Shown here: positions 1 through 8,919 of the stretch, in pieces | How the letters are laid out: every line of letters begins with the position of its first letter | How positions within the stretch are numbered: position 1 is the stretch's first letter | NCBI GenBank assembly: GCA_964606325.1 | Contig: CAZSGE010000008.1 | Span: 24,693 to 88,692 of the forward strand | Direction: 5' to 3' | DNA length: 64,000 bases | Source: Berkiella sp964606325 | GTDB taxonomy: Bacteria; Pseudomonadota; Gammaproteobacteria; Berkiellales; Berkiellaceae | Program-made: the position numbers and the translations under genes | Notes under the pieces: model-generated | Database searches by the model: none | Seen by the model: the letters and a program-made list of their open reading frames with translations, nothing else | Told to the model about the DNA's origin: nothing

Positions 1-968
1 TTGAACATGCTAAACATTTTTTATTGCCAAAAAAACATCACGGTGTAAGTAGAAAAGAAAGTGAGATCCCAAAACCGTTAAAAGATGCTTATGGTAAATT
101 TCATAGCGCTCATGGCGGTGTTAAAGCAAAAACAGTTGCGGATATGTATCAACAAATTGTGAATGCTAATGATTTATCAGAGAAAGCACTTAGGGCAAGA
201 GAAAAATTTCTAGAAGGTATAGAGCAACTTAATTTTACCCAAGATATTTTAATCAGAACTGGTAATGAAGTTATTTTAGATTTTCAACCTTTTGAGCAGG
301 CACCTTTAGTACAACCACACCAGCCTGTTGTCCCACCTGTTGCAGCTTTCGCAGCGCCACGACCAATACAACCGCCAACTATGCCAGTTGCTCCTGTTAT
401 TGCTCCAATTCAAGCACCCATTGTGCAAAGACCACTTGTGCCGCAAGCTGAATATGAGCCAATAGCTAGAAGATTAAGAAGCAAGGCAGTGCAACCCCAG
501 CAACCAGTGCAAGCGCCTTTAAGGACTGTCATTCAGGTTCCACCTGTTCCCCATCGTCCTTCATTTAAACCTAATCTTAAATTATGCATTCTTGGCGGGA
601 TTTTAGGCATCGCTGGATTGGGGTTAGTTGGTTTGCCATTAGGGCCTTTTTTCACTGCGCTTTATGGTTTTGTGGGTGGTTTTTTAGTAACACTGATCCC
701 CCAAAATGAACGGATAAATGCTAAATATAATGGTTTAACTAAATTTGATGATAAATCTATTAACTCATTAAAATATAATAAAACAGAGCTAGATATTTTT
801 GAGCTTGGCGTGAGTGCTGCTACAAGTTATCAATCACAAGCAAAAAGTGTATTTTGGTTATCTGCTTATGGCTATAGTGAAGCCTATTATGCTGGTATGG
901 CAGCAAAGGAAGCGGGGCGAGATGATGTGATTGCCAAAGTGGCAAGTGCGAGGCGTTTGTCGATTTAA
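1..968 (+). CDS. Proline-rich membrane protein, 5' partial
   Basis: I do not recognise a family. The frame is open to the left edge: the codons before the first possible start (TTG at 24) read EHAKHFLL and continue smoothly, and no ribosome binding site precedes that TTG, so the gene very probably begins outside the window. Counting from the TTG, residues about 95-165 are rich in Pro, Ala, Val and Gln (for example PVVPPVAAFAAPRPIQPP) and are probably disordered. They are followed by a glycine-rich hydrophobic stretch around residues 187-225 that could form two membrane segments, then a short soluble C-terminus ending ARRLSI. A disordered region plus a membrane hairpin is compatible with a secreted effector or an envelope protein; the sequence does not decide. 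A strong terminator follows directly. Confidence 0.6.
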   Translation, partial: EHAKHFLLPKKHHGVSRKESEIPKPLKDAYGKFHSAHGGVKAKTVADMYQQIVNANDLSEKALRAREKFLEGIEQLNFTQDILIRTGNEVILDFQPFEQAPLVQPHQPVVPPVAAFAAPRPIQPPTMPVAPVIAPIQAPIVQRPLVPQAEYEPIARRLRSKAVQPQQPVQAPLRTVIQVPPVPHRPSFKPNLKLCILGGILGIAGLGLVGLPLGPFFTALYGFVGGFLVTLIPQNERINAKYNGLTKFDDKSINSLKYNKTELDIFELGVSAATSYQSQAKSVFWLSAYGYSEAYYAGMAAKEAGRDDVIAKVASARRLSI

Positions 969-978
969 TTTATTTTAT

Positions 979-1016
979 AGGGGGCGCATATAGGATGCGC
1001 TCCCCCTCTCTTTTTT
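979..1016 (+). terminator. Rho-independent terminator
   Basis: A GC-rich stem (AGGGGGCGCAT pairing with ATGCGC-T-CCCCCT, loop ATAGG) is followed by CTCTTTTTT on the plus strand. It lies just after the left-edge gene and overlaps the stop codon of the convergent minus-strand hydrolase. On the minus strand the hairpin is not followed by a T-run, so it mainly serves the plus-strand gene. Confidence 0.85.
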
Positions 1017-2070
1017 ACTTTCCGGCAGGAATAAACTTGAACATTTCTGCGGGTTCAAATTTTTCGGTAACATCACCAACGAGATCAGGATTATTGTCAA
1101 GATTAAGCATCTTTACTTTATCTTCTTTCCCAAAGTCAATTTCCTGCAACTTAACCCAGACAATATTAGGGCTAATGGTAGATTCAAAATAAAATAATCC
1201 TTGGGTTAAATCAGAAACTGTGCGCCATAGCGTTGTTGAGATATTGGGGCGGCTAGGATCAGCAGTTCCAAAGGGTTGTGACACATTTCTCATTACGCTA
1301 AGCACCCCCGCAACCGCTTCGCGAGAATCTTTAGGATCAGGAAGCTGTTTAAGGTAATAGGCTGCTCTAACAAATCTATCAGCGGCTTCGGTTGTGCCAG
1401 GTAAAGGTGCTGACCCACCAAATCCTTTATAATTTTTTAGATTTAACAACTGCGCAGCATAAGGAGGAGAGTTTGTCATCACTGTAAATTCTTTGCCATG
1501 ATGAATTTGAACTTTCCCATCAATATACTCAAGTACAGCGGTATCGCCTGTTTTGTCAGAGAGGGCAAGATGCACTGTTGCTTTTTTTGTTTCTTTCGTG
1601 CCTACCGAGGCCATGACTGGCTGAAAAGGTTTGTTCTTAAAATCGGTTAATGCTTCGTTAACTGTTGCATAATTGTCCAAAAAATATTGTGCCCACAAAG
1701 ATAAACTGAGCCCTGCTATTTTAGGATCTCTTTTGCCAAAATCACTTTCAGATAAATACAACAATGATGCTGACAGGCCTTTTTCATTCAGTCCTTCTGC
1801 TGTAGCGCCATCGTAAACTGACGTAGCAAGGCTACCATAGCGTGATGTCCATTTCATGGGGTTTTCATCGCCTGTCTCACCATTACGCTCCATGCCGCGG
1901 GGTAAAATCCAGAGTTTGGTATGCATAGGTTCAAACCAATCCATATTGCGCCCAACCAAGAGATCTTTGCCTGTGAAGTTTGAAACTACACGAGAGCAGG
2001 CATAAAGATTACTGGATATTAATAGACTGGCTAAGAGGGGGATAGCGACAAGTGTTTTCGATAAAAACAT
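1015..2070 (-). CDS. Choloylglycine hydrolase family (Ntn-hydrolase), exported
   Basis: Likely an N-terminal-nucleophile amidase of the choloylglycine hydrolase / penicillin V acylase family, which cleaves linear amide bonds in conjugated bile salts, penicillin V or N-acyl lipids. I start it at the ATG at 2070, which has GAGGA eight bases upstream, rather than the TTG at 2085. From this start residues 1-24 form a signal peptide ending in LYA, and the next residue is Cys25, followed by SRVVSNFTGKDLLVGRNMDW. That is the family pattern of a catalytic Cys freed at the mature N-terminus, with the conserved Arg and the RNMDW motif. About 351 residues is normal for the family. Export to the periplasm or outside is inferred from the signal peptide. 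The substrate cannot be read from sequence; in a host-associated bacterium, host N-acyl amides or acyl-homoserine lactones are candidates. Confidence 0.85.
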   Translation of the reverse strand: MFLSKTLVAIPLLASLLISSNLYACSRVVSNFTGKDLLVGRNMDWFEPMHTKLWILPRGMERNGETGDENPMKWTSRYGSLATSVYDGATAEGLNEKGLSASLLYLSESDFGKRDPKIAGLSLSLWAQYFLDNYATVNEALTDFKNKPFQPVMASVGTKETKKATVHLALSDKTGDTAVLEYIDGKVQIHHGKEFTVMTNSPPYAAQLLNLKNYKGFGGSAPLPGTTEAADRFVRAAYYLKQLPDPKDSREAVAGVLSVMRNVSQPFGTADPSRPNISTTLWRTVSDLTQGLFYFESTISPNIVWVKLQEIDFGKEDKVKMLNLDNNPDLVGDVTEKFEPAEMFKFIPAGK

Positions 2071-2174
2071 GGGGTTTATCCTCAAAACTATGACAGTAAT
2101 TTTGAAGATAGCACATAGACATCTAAAGTAGGGTGGACAAAGGGCAGCTTATCCACCAGATGCATGGCAAATTC

Positions 2175-2996
2175 TCATATCCAACCTTGCTTAAACACGT
2201 ATCCCTTGTAAACATGCTTATCTAACCAAGAAAAGGTTTCTTTGAGCAGTTTATCTTGTTGATAAGGCATATTGATAATCACCATGCCTGTGCCTTGCAA
2301 ACCACTTTCAGGATTGTCATTAAATCCAGACCACTCACAATACCACACTTTAGTAAGAGAGCTACGCTGAAGTCCTGTTAACAATTGTATATGATGATTT
2401 TCTTTTAGAATGGGGTACCAAATAGCATAGGTACCTTGCGCAAAACGTTCAAAAGACTCATTCACCGCTTTGGCAATGGCTTTATATTCTGTTTTCACTT
2501 CATAACTAGGATCAACTAAAATCAGGCCACGCTTTTCTTTAAAAGGTGTTAAGGCTTTGATAGCTTCAAAAGAATCTCGCTCATGGATCTGCGCCCAATG
2601 CTTGAAATGCTTTTTTAATTCGGTAATAGCTTGTGGATGTTTTTCAACGCACATTAATCTATCGTTTTCTCTTAAAAAGTGTGCGGCGATTCCGGGTGAG
2701 CCAGGATACATATGCTTACTGGTTGAAGGATTATATTTGTTAATAACTTCCAGATAAGTTTGTACTAGTGGCGGTGGATTTTCTACTCCGATGAGCTTTC
2801 TAAATCCATGTTTAAATTCCGTGGTTTTTTGGCTCTCTGGGGCGTGTATATCATACAGGCCTTCACCTGCGTGCAGATCTAAAATCCCTATGGGGGTCTC
2901 TTTTTTTTGTAAAGCAGATAAAATGGCTATCATGACTAAGTGCTTGTGCACATCAGATATGCCACCTGCATGATAGCGGTGCTGATAACTATACAT
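2175..2996 (-). CDS. rlmJ: 23S rRNA (adenine2030-N6)-methyltransferase
   Basis: RlmJ methylates A2030 of 23S rRNA using S-adenosylmethionine. The protein begins MYSYQHRYHAGGISDVHKH, matching the family N-terminus (YRHSFHAGNHADVLKH in E. coli). It carries the SAM-binding LDLHAGEG motif near residue 45 and the catalytic DPSYE motif near residue 161. I chose the ATG at 2996 because the longer reading adds 15 hydrophobic residues absent from the family. This start lies inside the last eight bases of nhaD, so translation is probably coupled. The length, 273 residues, is close to the usual 280. Confidence 0.92.
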   Translation of the reverse strand: MYSYQHRYHAGGISDVHKHLVMIAILSALQKKETPIGILDLHAGEGLYDIHAPESQKTTEFKHGFRKLIGVENPPPLVQTYLEVINKYNPSTSKHMYPGSPGIAAHFLRENDRLMCVEKHPQAITELKKHFKHWAQIHERDSFEAIKALTPFKEKRGLILVDPSYEVKTEYKAIAKAVNESFERFAQGTYAIWYPILKENHHIQLLTGLQRSSLTKVWYCEWSGFNDNPESGLQGTGMVIINMPYQQDKLLKETFSWLDKHVYKGYVFKQGWI

Positions 2997-4314
2997 AAAA
3001 CAACTTATTATTAATGATGATATGGACAAGAATGGCGCCAAAGTAACCTAAAGCTATTGCCCAAGTCCATTTTAAATGGCTCATAAACGTATATTGACCT
3101 TTGGCTTGCCCCATTAGGGCAACACCGGCTGCTGAGCCAATCGAAAGAAGACTTCCACCAATACCAGTGGTGAGTGTAATCAGCAACCATTGACCTTCAG
3201 ACATTTGCGGATTCATGGTGAGTACGGCGTACATCAGCGGAATATTGTCTATGATGGCTGATAAGATCCCGATGATAACGTTCGCAGGTGTTTGCTGGTA
3301 AGCATTGCCTAGCGTACTACCTAATTGGGTATACATCAGATCAGAGGCAATATGTAAATATCCGAAAGCGGCCAAACCGCCGACGCACAATACGACACCA
3401 TAAAAAAACAACAAAGTATCCCATTCAATGCGGTTAATATTTTCAAACACATTAAATGGCTCTTCGTTATTTTTATTTTTCTTTAAATAATAGCTGAAGA
3501 ATTTGAGATAAGCTAAGCCCATCATCATGCCGACCGTCGGTGGGAGATGATAAAAATTATGCAGCAATACAGCTGTTGTGATGGTTAATAAAAATAAACA
3601 AACCATCCATAATCCACCGCGTGCAATTTTTACAGAATGGCTTAGTGGCTGTGGTTTTGCTTTTGGGATAGCAAACTGCATAAAAAAGGCTGGAATAATA
3701 AAACTGAATACACATGGAATAAATAATTTAAAGAAATTGCTAAAAGGTAATACGCCCTTTTGCCAAACCATTAAGGTCGTTATATCGCCAAATGGGCAAA
3801 AAGCTCCGCCAGCGTTAGCGCCAATCACAATATTAATACAAGCTACCGCAATAAAACGCGGTTGATTTTGACCAACGGCCATAATAATGGCACACATGAC
3901 TAAGGCAGTGGTTAGGTTATCTGCTACAGGGGAAATGAAAAAGGCTAACCAACCTGTTATCCAAAAAAGCTGGCGAAAGCTAAACTGTTTTCGCACTAGC
4001 CAGCAGCGGAGTGCTTCAAAGACTCTTCGTTCTTCCATAGCATTGACATAAGTCATCGCTACTAGCAAAAATAGTAAGAGTTCAGCATATTCTAGTAAGT
4101 TATGCCTTACAGCAAGTGTGGCCTCGTCGCTTAATCCTTTTGTTTTGGCGGCAACTGCTACTAATACCCATATTACCCCTGCGGCAAAAACGACAGGTTT
4201 GGATTTAGGTAAGCTAATGAGTTCTTCGCTCATGACTAATATGTAAGCAAGTACGAAGACAAAAATAGATGTCATGCCAAGAAGCGAGCTGGTCATCTGA
4301 AGATCGAGTGACAT
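2989..4314 (-). CDS. nhaD: NhaD-type Na+/H+ antiporter
   Basis: Inner-membrane sodium/proton antiporter of the NhaD family (ion transporter superfamily), which removes Na+ and helps pH homeostasis. The 441-residue protein is almost entirely hydrophobic, with about 11-13 predicted membrane segments. Two polar-in-membrane motifs typical of the family are visible: PVADNLTTALVMCAI near residue 130 and GAFCPFGDITTLMVW near residue 170; a third, IIDNIPLMYAVL, lies near residue 355. It starts two bases after the stop of the MFS gene and overlaps rlmJ, so it is in the middle of a compact minus-strand run. Substrate specificity is inferred from the family. Confidence 0.86.
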   Translation of the reverse strand: MSLDLQMTSSLLGMTSIFVFVLAYILVMSEELISLPKSKPVVFAAGVIWVLVAVAAKTKGLSDEATLAVRHNLLEYAELLLFLLVAMTYVNAMEERRVFEALRCWLVRKQFSFRQLFWITGWLAFFISPVADNLTTALVMCAIIMAVGQNQPRFIAVACINIVIGANAGGAFCPFGDITTLMVWQKGVLPFSNFFKLFIPCVFSFIIPAFFMQFAIPKAKPQPLSHSVKIARGGLWMVCLFLLTITTAVLLHNFYHLPPTVGMMMGLAYLKFFSYYLKKNKNNEEPFNVFENINRIEWDTLLFFYGVVLCVGGLAAFGYLHIASDLMYTQLGSTLGNAYQQTPANVIIGILSAIIDNIPLMYAVLTMNPQMSEGQWLLITLTTGIGGSLLSIGSAAGVALMGQAKGQYTFMSHLKWTWAIALGYFGAILVHIIINNKLFYV

Positions 4315-4316
4315 AA

Positions 4317-5597
4317 TTACTTACCTGTACAAGTAGCGTTTTCTTTAATAAAAAAGGTTAATGCTATCGCTAGCAACAAACATACAGGCAAGACACTAAA
4401 AGCAAGATGATAGTCTTCAATTAGTGCCATGCCTTCATGTTGGCATTTGAGGGTGTGTAAAAGCCAGCCAATGCCATGCTGCATAAGTCCACCAAACGCC
4501 ATGATAACCATATTCGTAAAGCCAATAGCTGCGCCTTGTGCCCAATCAGGATGTAATCTGGTAATTAATGTAAACGAAAGCAACATGTTGGAAGTTAAGA
4601 CACCATAGCTAAACAACATAATATATAAATTGGTAAAAGCTAAATCGTTCCAATATAAAAACATTGAAAGTAGCGTTAAAGCGCCAAACGTTGAAAAAGC
4701 CATAAAACGAAGTTTGTGTTGGATTTTTGTCATGGCCCATCCGATGACTGCGCCACCAACAGCTGTTCCGATAAAAATAGTATGCGTAATAGCAGAAGCT
4801 TCAGGCGCACTAATATCGTAGGTTATCTTAAGGTATTCGACGCCCCACATTTCTGGTAGTGCGACAATCGGCGCTACGAGTAGAGCACTAAAGATGGCAA
4901 TTAGCCATGATTGAGGGCAGCGAACCACAATCTTTAAACCAGATAAGACACTTAAATGAGTTAATTTTTGCTGTTCTCGTTTACTGATGGGTTTATCATG
5001 TAAAAATAGCCACATCATGACAGTGATAAACAGGCCAGCAAAACTCACCAGCATCATGACATGATGCCAACCAAAGGTTTGCACTAAACTTGCCAGTGGT
5101 TTTCCACCTGATAAGGCACCCATCGTACCAAAGAAATTGGTTAATCCTACAACCAGAGGAAATGAACTTACAGCCAACCATTGGCCGCCGATTTTAAGAC
5201 AGCCAACAAATGCAAACGCTGAACCCATGCCAATCATAAAACGGCTTATTTGGGCAACAGATGCGCTTGAAGTCGTTGCGAATAAAAAGCTGCCCAAAGT
5301 TAATACGGTAGATGCGATGACCAATAATCTTTTGGCGCCATATTTGTCGACCAAAACACCGGCAGGTAATTGAAAAGCAGCATAAGCATAAAAATACATA
5401 GCACCAATCAATCCTAGTTGGTGCTCATTAACACTAAAGGCAATTCGTAATTCTTCAGTCAGAATACTAGGGACGACGCGATGGATGAATTCATAAGCGT
5501 AAAATAAAGCCGCAATCAACCACAGTGCCCAGCCACCCAAAGCATACCGAGATATGCTTTGCCCTTCATTATGAGCAACAAATTCTTGATTAGCCAT
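4317..5597 (-). CDS. Major facilitator superfamily transporter
   Basis: A 426-residue, 12-helix MFS permease of the inner membrane. The motif-A loop between helices 2 and 3 is present as GVLVDKYGAKRLL (G-x3-D-x2-G-x-R/K pattern). The first 20 residues are soluble. Paralogues of this type are abundant in Legionella and Coxiella, where several carry amino acids, nucleosides or other host metabolites, but the substrate here is unknown. It starts nine bases after metQ and ends two bases before nhaD, so it is probably co-transcribed with the methionine importer. A role in methionine or related uptake is possible but unproven. Confidence 0.85.
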   Translation of the reverse strand: MANQEFVAHNEGQSISRYALGGWALWLIAALFYAYEFIHRVVPSILTEELRIAFSVNEHQLGLIGAMYFYAYAAFQLPAGVLVDKYGAKRLLVIASTVLTLGSFLFATTSSASVAQISRFMIGMGSAFAFVGCLKIGGQWLAVSSFPLVVGLTNFFGTMGALSGGKPLASLVQTFGWHHVMMLVSFAGLFITVMMWLFLHDKPISKREQQKLTHLSVLSGLKIVVRCPQSWLIAIFSALLVAPIVALPEMWGVEYLKITYDISAPEASAITHTIFIGTAVGGAVIGWAMTKIQHKLRFMAFSTFGALTLLSMFLYWNDLAFTNLYIMLFSYGVLTSNMLLSFTLITRLHPDWAQGAAIGFTNMVIMAFGGLMQHGIGWLLHTLKCQHEGMALIEDYHLAFSVLPVCLLLAIALTFFIKENATCTGK

Positions 5598-5606
5598 TAC
5601 CGGAGC

Positions 5607-6404
5607 CTACCAAGCGGCTATCGCCTGATCAGAAAACAATTTTTTAGCTGCTTGCGACACTTCTTCTGAATGTAGTGCTTGCATTAGTTGTTTGTATTTT
5701 TCTTTATCTTTTTCGCTGCCTCTGACAACGACAATATTGGCGTATGGGGAGTCGCTACCTTCAATAAAAATAGCGTCTTTATTTGGCATGAGTCCTGCTG
5801 GGATGGCATAGTTTGTATTGATAATCGCTGCATCTAATTCTGTTAATACTCTGGGCAATTGTGCCGCAGCAATTTCTTTAATGACTAACTCTTTAGGATT
5901 ACTATGTATTTTCTTGGGTGTTAATTCCAAATCGTTACTGTTCGTAATCTGAATAAGATTTGCTTTTGCTAGTAGACGTAAAGCTCTGGCTGCATTACTT
6001 GGATCGTTAGGAATGCCAATGGTGGCGCCTTTGGGTAATTCTTCTAAGCTTTTGTGTTTCTTTGAATATATTCCCATAGGGTATATATACATTTTACCGA
6101 TTGTTTCAATAGGATATTTTTGTTTTTCAAGCACCACATCTAAATAGGGTTGATGTTGAAACATGTTAGCATCGATCTCGCCTTCAGCAAGCGCCGTGTT
6201 GGGCATAATATAGTCTTCAAATGCGATAATTTTTATATTTAAGTCATATTTATCTTTGGCAACTTTTTTGGCAACTTCAACGAGTTCAGTTTCGGGGCCC
6301 GAGATAGTGCCAATATAGATTTCATTGTCAGCACGCTCTTTAGGCGAGCAAGCCGCTAACACTAAGCACAATAAACTAATGAGATAAAATTTTATTCGCA
6401 ACAT
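5607..6404 (-). CDS. metQ: Methionine-binding lipoprotein MetQ
   Basis: Substrate-binding lipoprotein of the MetNIQ D/L-methionine ABC importer (NlpA family). I start it at the ATG at 6404, giving MLRIKFYLISLLCLVLAACS: a short lipoprotein signal with lipobox LAAC and the modified Cys at residue 19. The mature part has family landmarks including IGTISGPETELVEVA, the DANMFQHQPYLD segment and the GIPNDPSNAARALRLL segment. The start lies within the 3' end of metI (29-base overlap), which supports translational coupling. About 265 residues is normal. Acts anchored to the outer face of the inner membrane. Confidence 0.93.
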   Translation of the reverse strand: MLRIKFYLISLLCLVLAACSPKERADNEIYIGTISGPETELVEVAKKVAKDKYDLNIKIIAFEDYIMPNTALAEGEIDANMFQHQPYLDVVLEKQKYPIETIGKMYIYPMGIYSKKHKSLEELPKGATIGIPNDPSNAARALRLLAKANLIQITNSNDLELTPKKIHSNPKELVIKEIAAAQLPRVLTELDAAIINTNYAIPAGLMPNKDAIFIEGSDSPYANIVVVRGSEKDKEKYKQLMQALHSEEVSQAAKKLFSDQAIAAW

Positions 6405-7017
6405 AATCACCAACACTTTGAATAATTTGAACAAGGGCAATCATAATGATTACCGTAATTAAGACAACTTCGGTATTGTATCGATAAAAGCCGTAATCGA
6501 TGGCAAGTTTGCCTAAGCCCCCGCTGCCATTGAAGCCAGCCATGGCTGAAAAGCCGACTAAGTTTACGAGTGTGAGGGTTAACCCACTTACAATACCCGA
6601 CATGGATTCGGGAAGCAATACTTTAGCGATGATCTGAAAGGGCGTTGCCCCCATGGCTTTAGCCGCTTCCAACAAGCCGGTGGGTACATCATTGATAGCA
6701 AGTTCCACTGTGCGTGCAAAGAATGGTATTGCAGCTAGGGTAAGTGGCACTATCAAAGCTTTTACTTGAATGGAGCTGCCAGCAATCCAACGCGTCAGTG
6801 GAATGATCGCAATCATTAAGATAATAAAAGGAATAGAGCGGGTTGCATTGACTAATGCGCCCAAAACAATATGGGAGAACTTATTTTCCCACAGTTGCCC
6901 TTTTTTTGTTAATGAAAGCGCAATACCAAGAGGCAGGCCAAGGATAGCTGCAAAAAAACCTGAGAAAAACACCATAATACAGGTTTCAAATAGGGCTTTA
7001 ACGATCTCGTTGAACAT
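6376..7017 (-). CDS. metI: Methionine ABC transporter permease MetI
   Basis: Integral-membrane permease of the MetNIQ importer. The 213-residue protein has about five membrane segments. It carries the binding-protein-dependent transporter EAA-type loop that docks on the ATPase (EAAKAMGATPFQIIAKVLLPE, near residues 138-158), whose sequence is characteristic of MetI. The start overlaps the end of metN by 20 bases and the 3' end overlaps metQ, the compact N-I-Q order found in E. coli. Its length is close to that of E. coli MetI (217). Confidence 0.94.
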   Translation of the reverse strand: MFNEIVKALFETCIMVFFSGFFAAILGLPLGIALSLTKKGQLWENKFSHIVLGALVNATRSIPFIILMIAIIPLTRWIAGSSIQVKALIVPLTLAAIPFFARTVELAINDVPTGLLEAAKAMGATPFQIIAKVLLPESMSGIVSGLTLTLVNLVGFSAMAGFNGSGGLGKLAIDYGFYRYNTEVVLITVIIMIALVQIIQSVGDYVANKILSH

Positions 7018-8041
7018 AACCTAAAATCTCTACATGTAAACCATTGCGTTCAAGAAAGCTGATACTCTTTTCAACATTGGCTCTATCACCTCGGATCTCC
7101 ACTATCATCACACCCACGATTTCATCTTGAATGGTTTCGATGTTTCCTTGAAGAATGTTGATGTTGATATGGTATTGCTGAATCAAATAGCCAATGATTG
7201 GTTGTGAGGCGGACTCACCGTGATAAGCAATTCTAATTAAAGTGCCAGTATCTTTTTCGTGGCTTGCTTGCAACATATCTTTGATAACCCGCGGGATCTC
7301 CATTCGTGAAGATGCTTTCACCAAATCTTTTGCTACTTGGGTATGTGGATCGGTAAATAATTCAACTACAGAGCGCTGTTCAATGATTTCACCTTGGTGA
7401 ATAACACCAACGCGATGGCATAAATTTTTTACCACATCCATTTCATGTGTGATAAGCAAAATAGTAATGCCTAACTCATGATTGATGGATCTTAATAGAT
7501 CTAAAATGGATAAAGTAGATTGTGGGTCAAGTGAGGATGTCGCTTCATCACACAGCAATACTTTTGGAGAATTTGCTAGGGCTCTGGCAATCGCAACTCT
7601 TTGCTTTTGTCCACCACTTAATTGGCTAGGATATTGTTTGGCATGATTGCCAAGTTCAGTGAGTGAGAGTAGTTCATCCACACGTTGTTTAATTTTGTCT
7701 TTATTACAACCGGCAAGCTCAAGCGGTAATGCAATATTTTCGACCACAGTACGAGATTGCAGTAAATTAAAATGCTGAAAAATCATGCCCATTTGTCGTC
7801 TTGCTTCACGCAGCTGAGCGGGATGCATTTCCGTGACACAAGTGCCTTCAATAAGAACATTGCCTTCCGAAGGCTTTTCTAACATGTTGACGCAACGGAT
7901 AAGGGTACTTTTCCCAGCGCCACTTCGACCAATAATGCCGAAGATTTCTTTTGGCTTAACATCTAAATTAATATGCTTGAGGGCAGGGATCTTTACCTGA
8001 TTCACAACATAGTATTTAGATACATTTCTAATAGAGATCAT
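6998..8041 (-). CDS. metN: Methionine ABC transporter ATPase MetN
   Basis: ATP-binding subunit of the methionine importer. From the ATG at 8041 it reads MISIRNVSKYYVV, aligning with E. coli MetN (MIKLSNITKVF); an ATG five codons upstream is less likely. Walker A is GRSGAGKST (about residue 38), the signature is LSGGQKQRVAIARAL, Walker B is VLLCDEATSSLDP, followed by the switch His in LITHEMDVV. The last 90 or so residues form the NIL (ACT-like) domain that binds methionine and inhibits transport when the internal pool is high. First gene of metN-metI-metQ. I see no convincing MetJ operator upstream. Confidence 0.94.
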   Translation of the reverse strand: MISIRNVSKYYVVNQVKIPALKHINLDVKPKEIFGIIGRSGAGKSTLIRCVNMLEKPSEGNVLIEGTCVTEMHPAQLREARRQMGMIFQHFNLLQSRTVVENIALPLELAGCNKDKIKQRVDELLSLTELGNHAKQYPSQLSGGQKQRVAIARALANSPKVLLCDEATSSLDPQSTLSILDLLRSINHELGITILLITHEMDVVKNLCHRVGVIHQGEIIEQRSVVELFTDPHTQVAKDLVKASSRMEIPRVIKDMLQASHEKDTGTLIRIAYHGESASQPIIGYLIQQYHININILQGNIETIQDEIVGVMIVEIRGDRANVEKSISFLERNGLHVEILGYVQRDR

Positions 8042-8104
8042 ATCAGGGGGTCCCATAAATTAGGCAGACATCGTAACACAGCCGATTACTTCAGGGTACT
8101 AGCG

Positions 8105-8875
8105 CTAACCGGAGGAAGTAAGGACATTGAGGGGATCATCACAAAACAAACCATAAAGCCCTGCGCCCAGAAGTTTTCTGGCAATCTCAGGTGTGTTTAC
8201 GGTATAGGCTAGAACAGGGATTTGTTTATCTTTGCAAACGCTAAGAAGTGATTCATTTAAGCTTTCATAACCGCAATGTAGGGCGCTATTGGCAGTTTTG
8301 GCCACCATTTCTATCATTTGACGAGTACATTTATCATGCAAAAATCCGATAGGCACTTGGGGAAGTTTTTCACGTGTAAGACTTAACAATTCCCAATGAA
8401 AACTGGAAACCAGAGGCCAGGGTTTATTTTTGGGCCAGTGCTTGATGAGACTGCTGCAAAGCAAGTTAGCTAAAGTTTTTGCGTGATGCTTAGAAGCTCT
8501 GGGCGGCATTTTAAGTTCGATGTTGGTGTAAAGGCCTAAGCGGTGAAACTCTGGAATCATTTCATCAAAAACCGGAATGGTTTGTTGGTTAAATTGAGGT
8601 GTAAACCAGGAGCCTGCATCCAATTCGCTGAGTTGTTTTAAAGTATGTTCATGAACTAAACCTTGGCCGTTGGTGGTACGCTCTAAAGTATCGTCATGAA
8701 ATATCACCAAAGCATCATCCTTGGTAAGTCTTACGTCAAACTCAACCCACTCAATTCCTTGTTGTGCCGCTAATTCAAAACTGGCTCGGGTATTTTCAGG
8801 TGCAAGTGCTGCAACGCCTCGATGCCCAATCAGTCCAGAAGTAGGGGCTTTAGGAGAAAAAGGGAGGTGGGTCAT
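8105..8875 (-). CDS. ugpQ: Glycerophosphodiester phosphodiesterase (UgpQ type)
   Basis: Hydrolyses glycerophosphodiesters, the deacylated products of phospholipids, to sn-glycerol 3-phosphate and an alcohol. The 256-residue TIM-barrel protein has no signal peptide, so it should be cytosolic like E. coli UgpQ. Conserved metal and catalytic motifs are visible: GHRG (residues 17-20), APENT, EFDVRLTKDD, FHDDTLERTTNG and IELKMP. Similarity to UgpQ extends over the full length, including LDAGSWF and AYTVNTPE. It lies 63 bases upstream of metN on the same strand and may share a transcript. In a host-associated bacterium it could recycle host or self phospholipid head groups, which is an inference. 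Confidence 0.9.
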   Translation of the reverse strand: MTHLPFSPKAPTSGLIGHRGVAALAPENTRASFELAAQQGIEWVEFDVRLTKDDALVIFHDDTLERTTNGQGLVHEHTLKQLSELDAGSWFTPQFNQQTIPVFDEMIPEFHRLGLYTNIELKMPPRASKHHAKTLANLLCSSLIKHWPKNKPWPLVSSFHWELLSLTREKLPQVPIGFLHDKCTRQMIEMVAKTANSALHCGYESLNESLLSVCKDKQIPVLAYTVNTPEIARKLLGAGLYGLFCDDPLNVLTSSG

Positions 8876-8919
8876 TTTTTACCTCTAAATCATCTTAGTA
8901 GAACCACCTTAACACGGGT

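Noticed and set aside
2997..3041. Longer rlmJ start at 3041
   Set aside because: The extra 15 residues are hydrophobic, overlap the nhaD coding end and are absent from the RlmJ family, whose N-terminus begins at the inner Met.
8057..8104. Possible MetJ operator upstream of metN (AGACATC)
   Set aside because: Only one poor half-match to AGACGTCT with no tandem second copy; nothing else suggests MetJ control.
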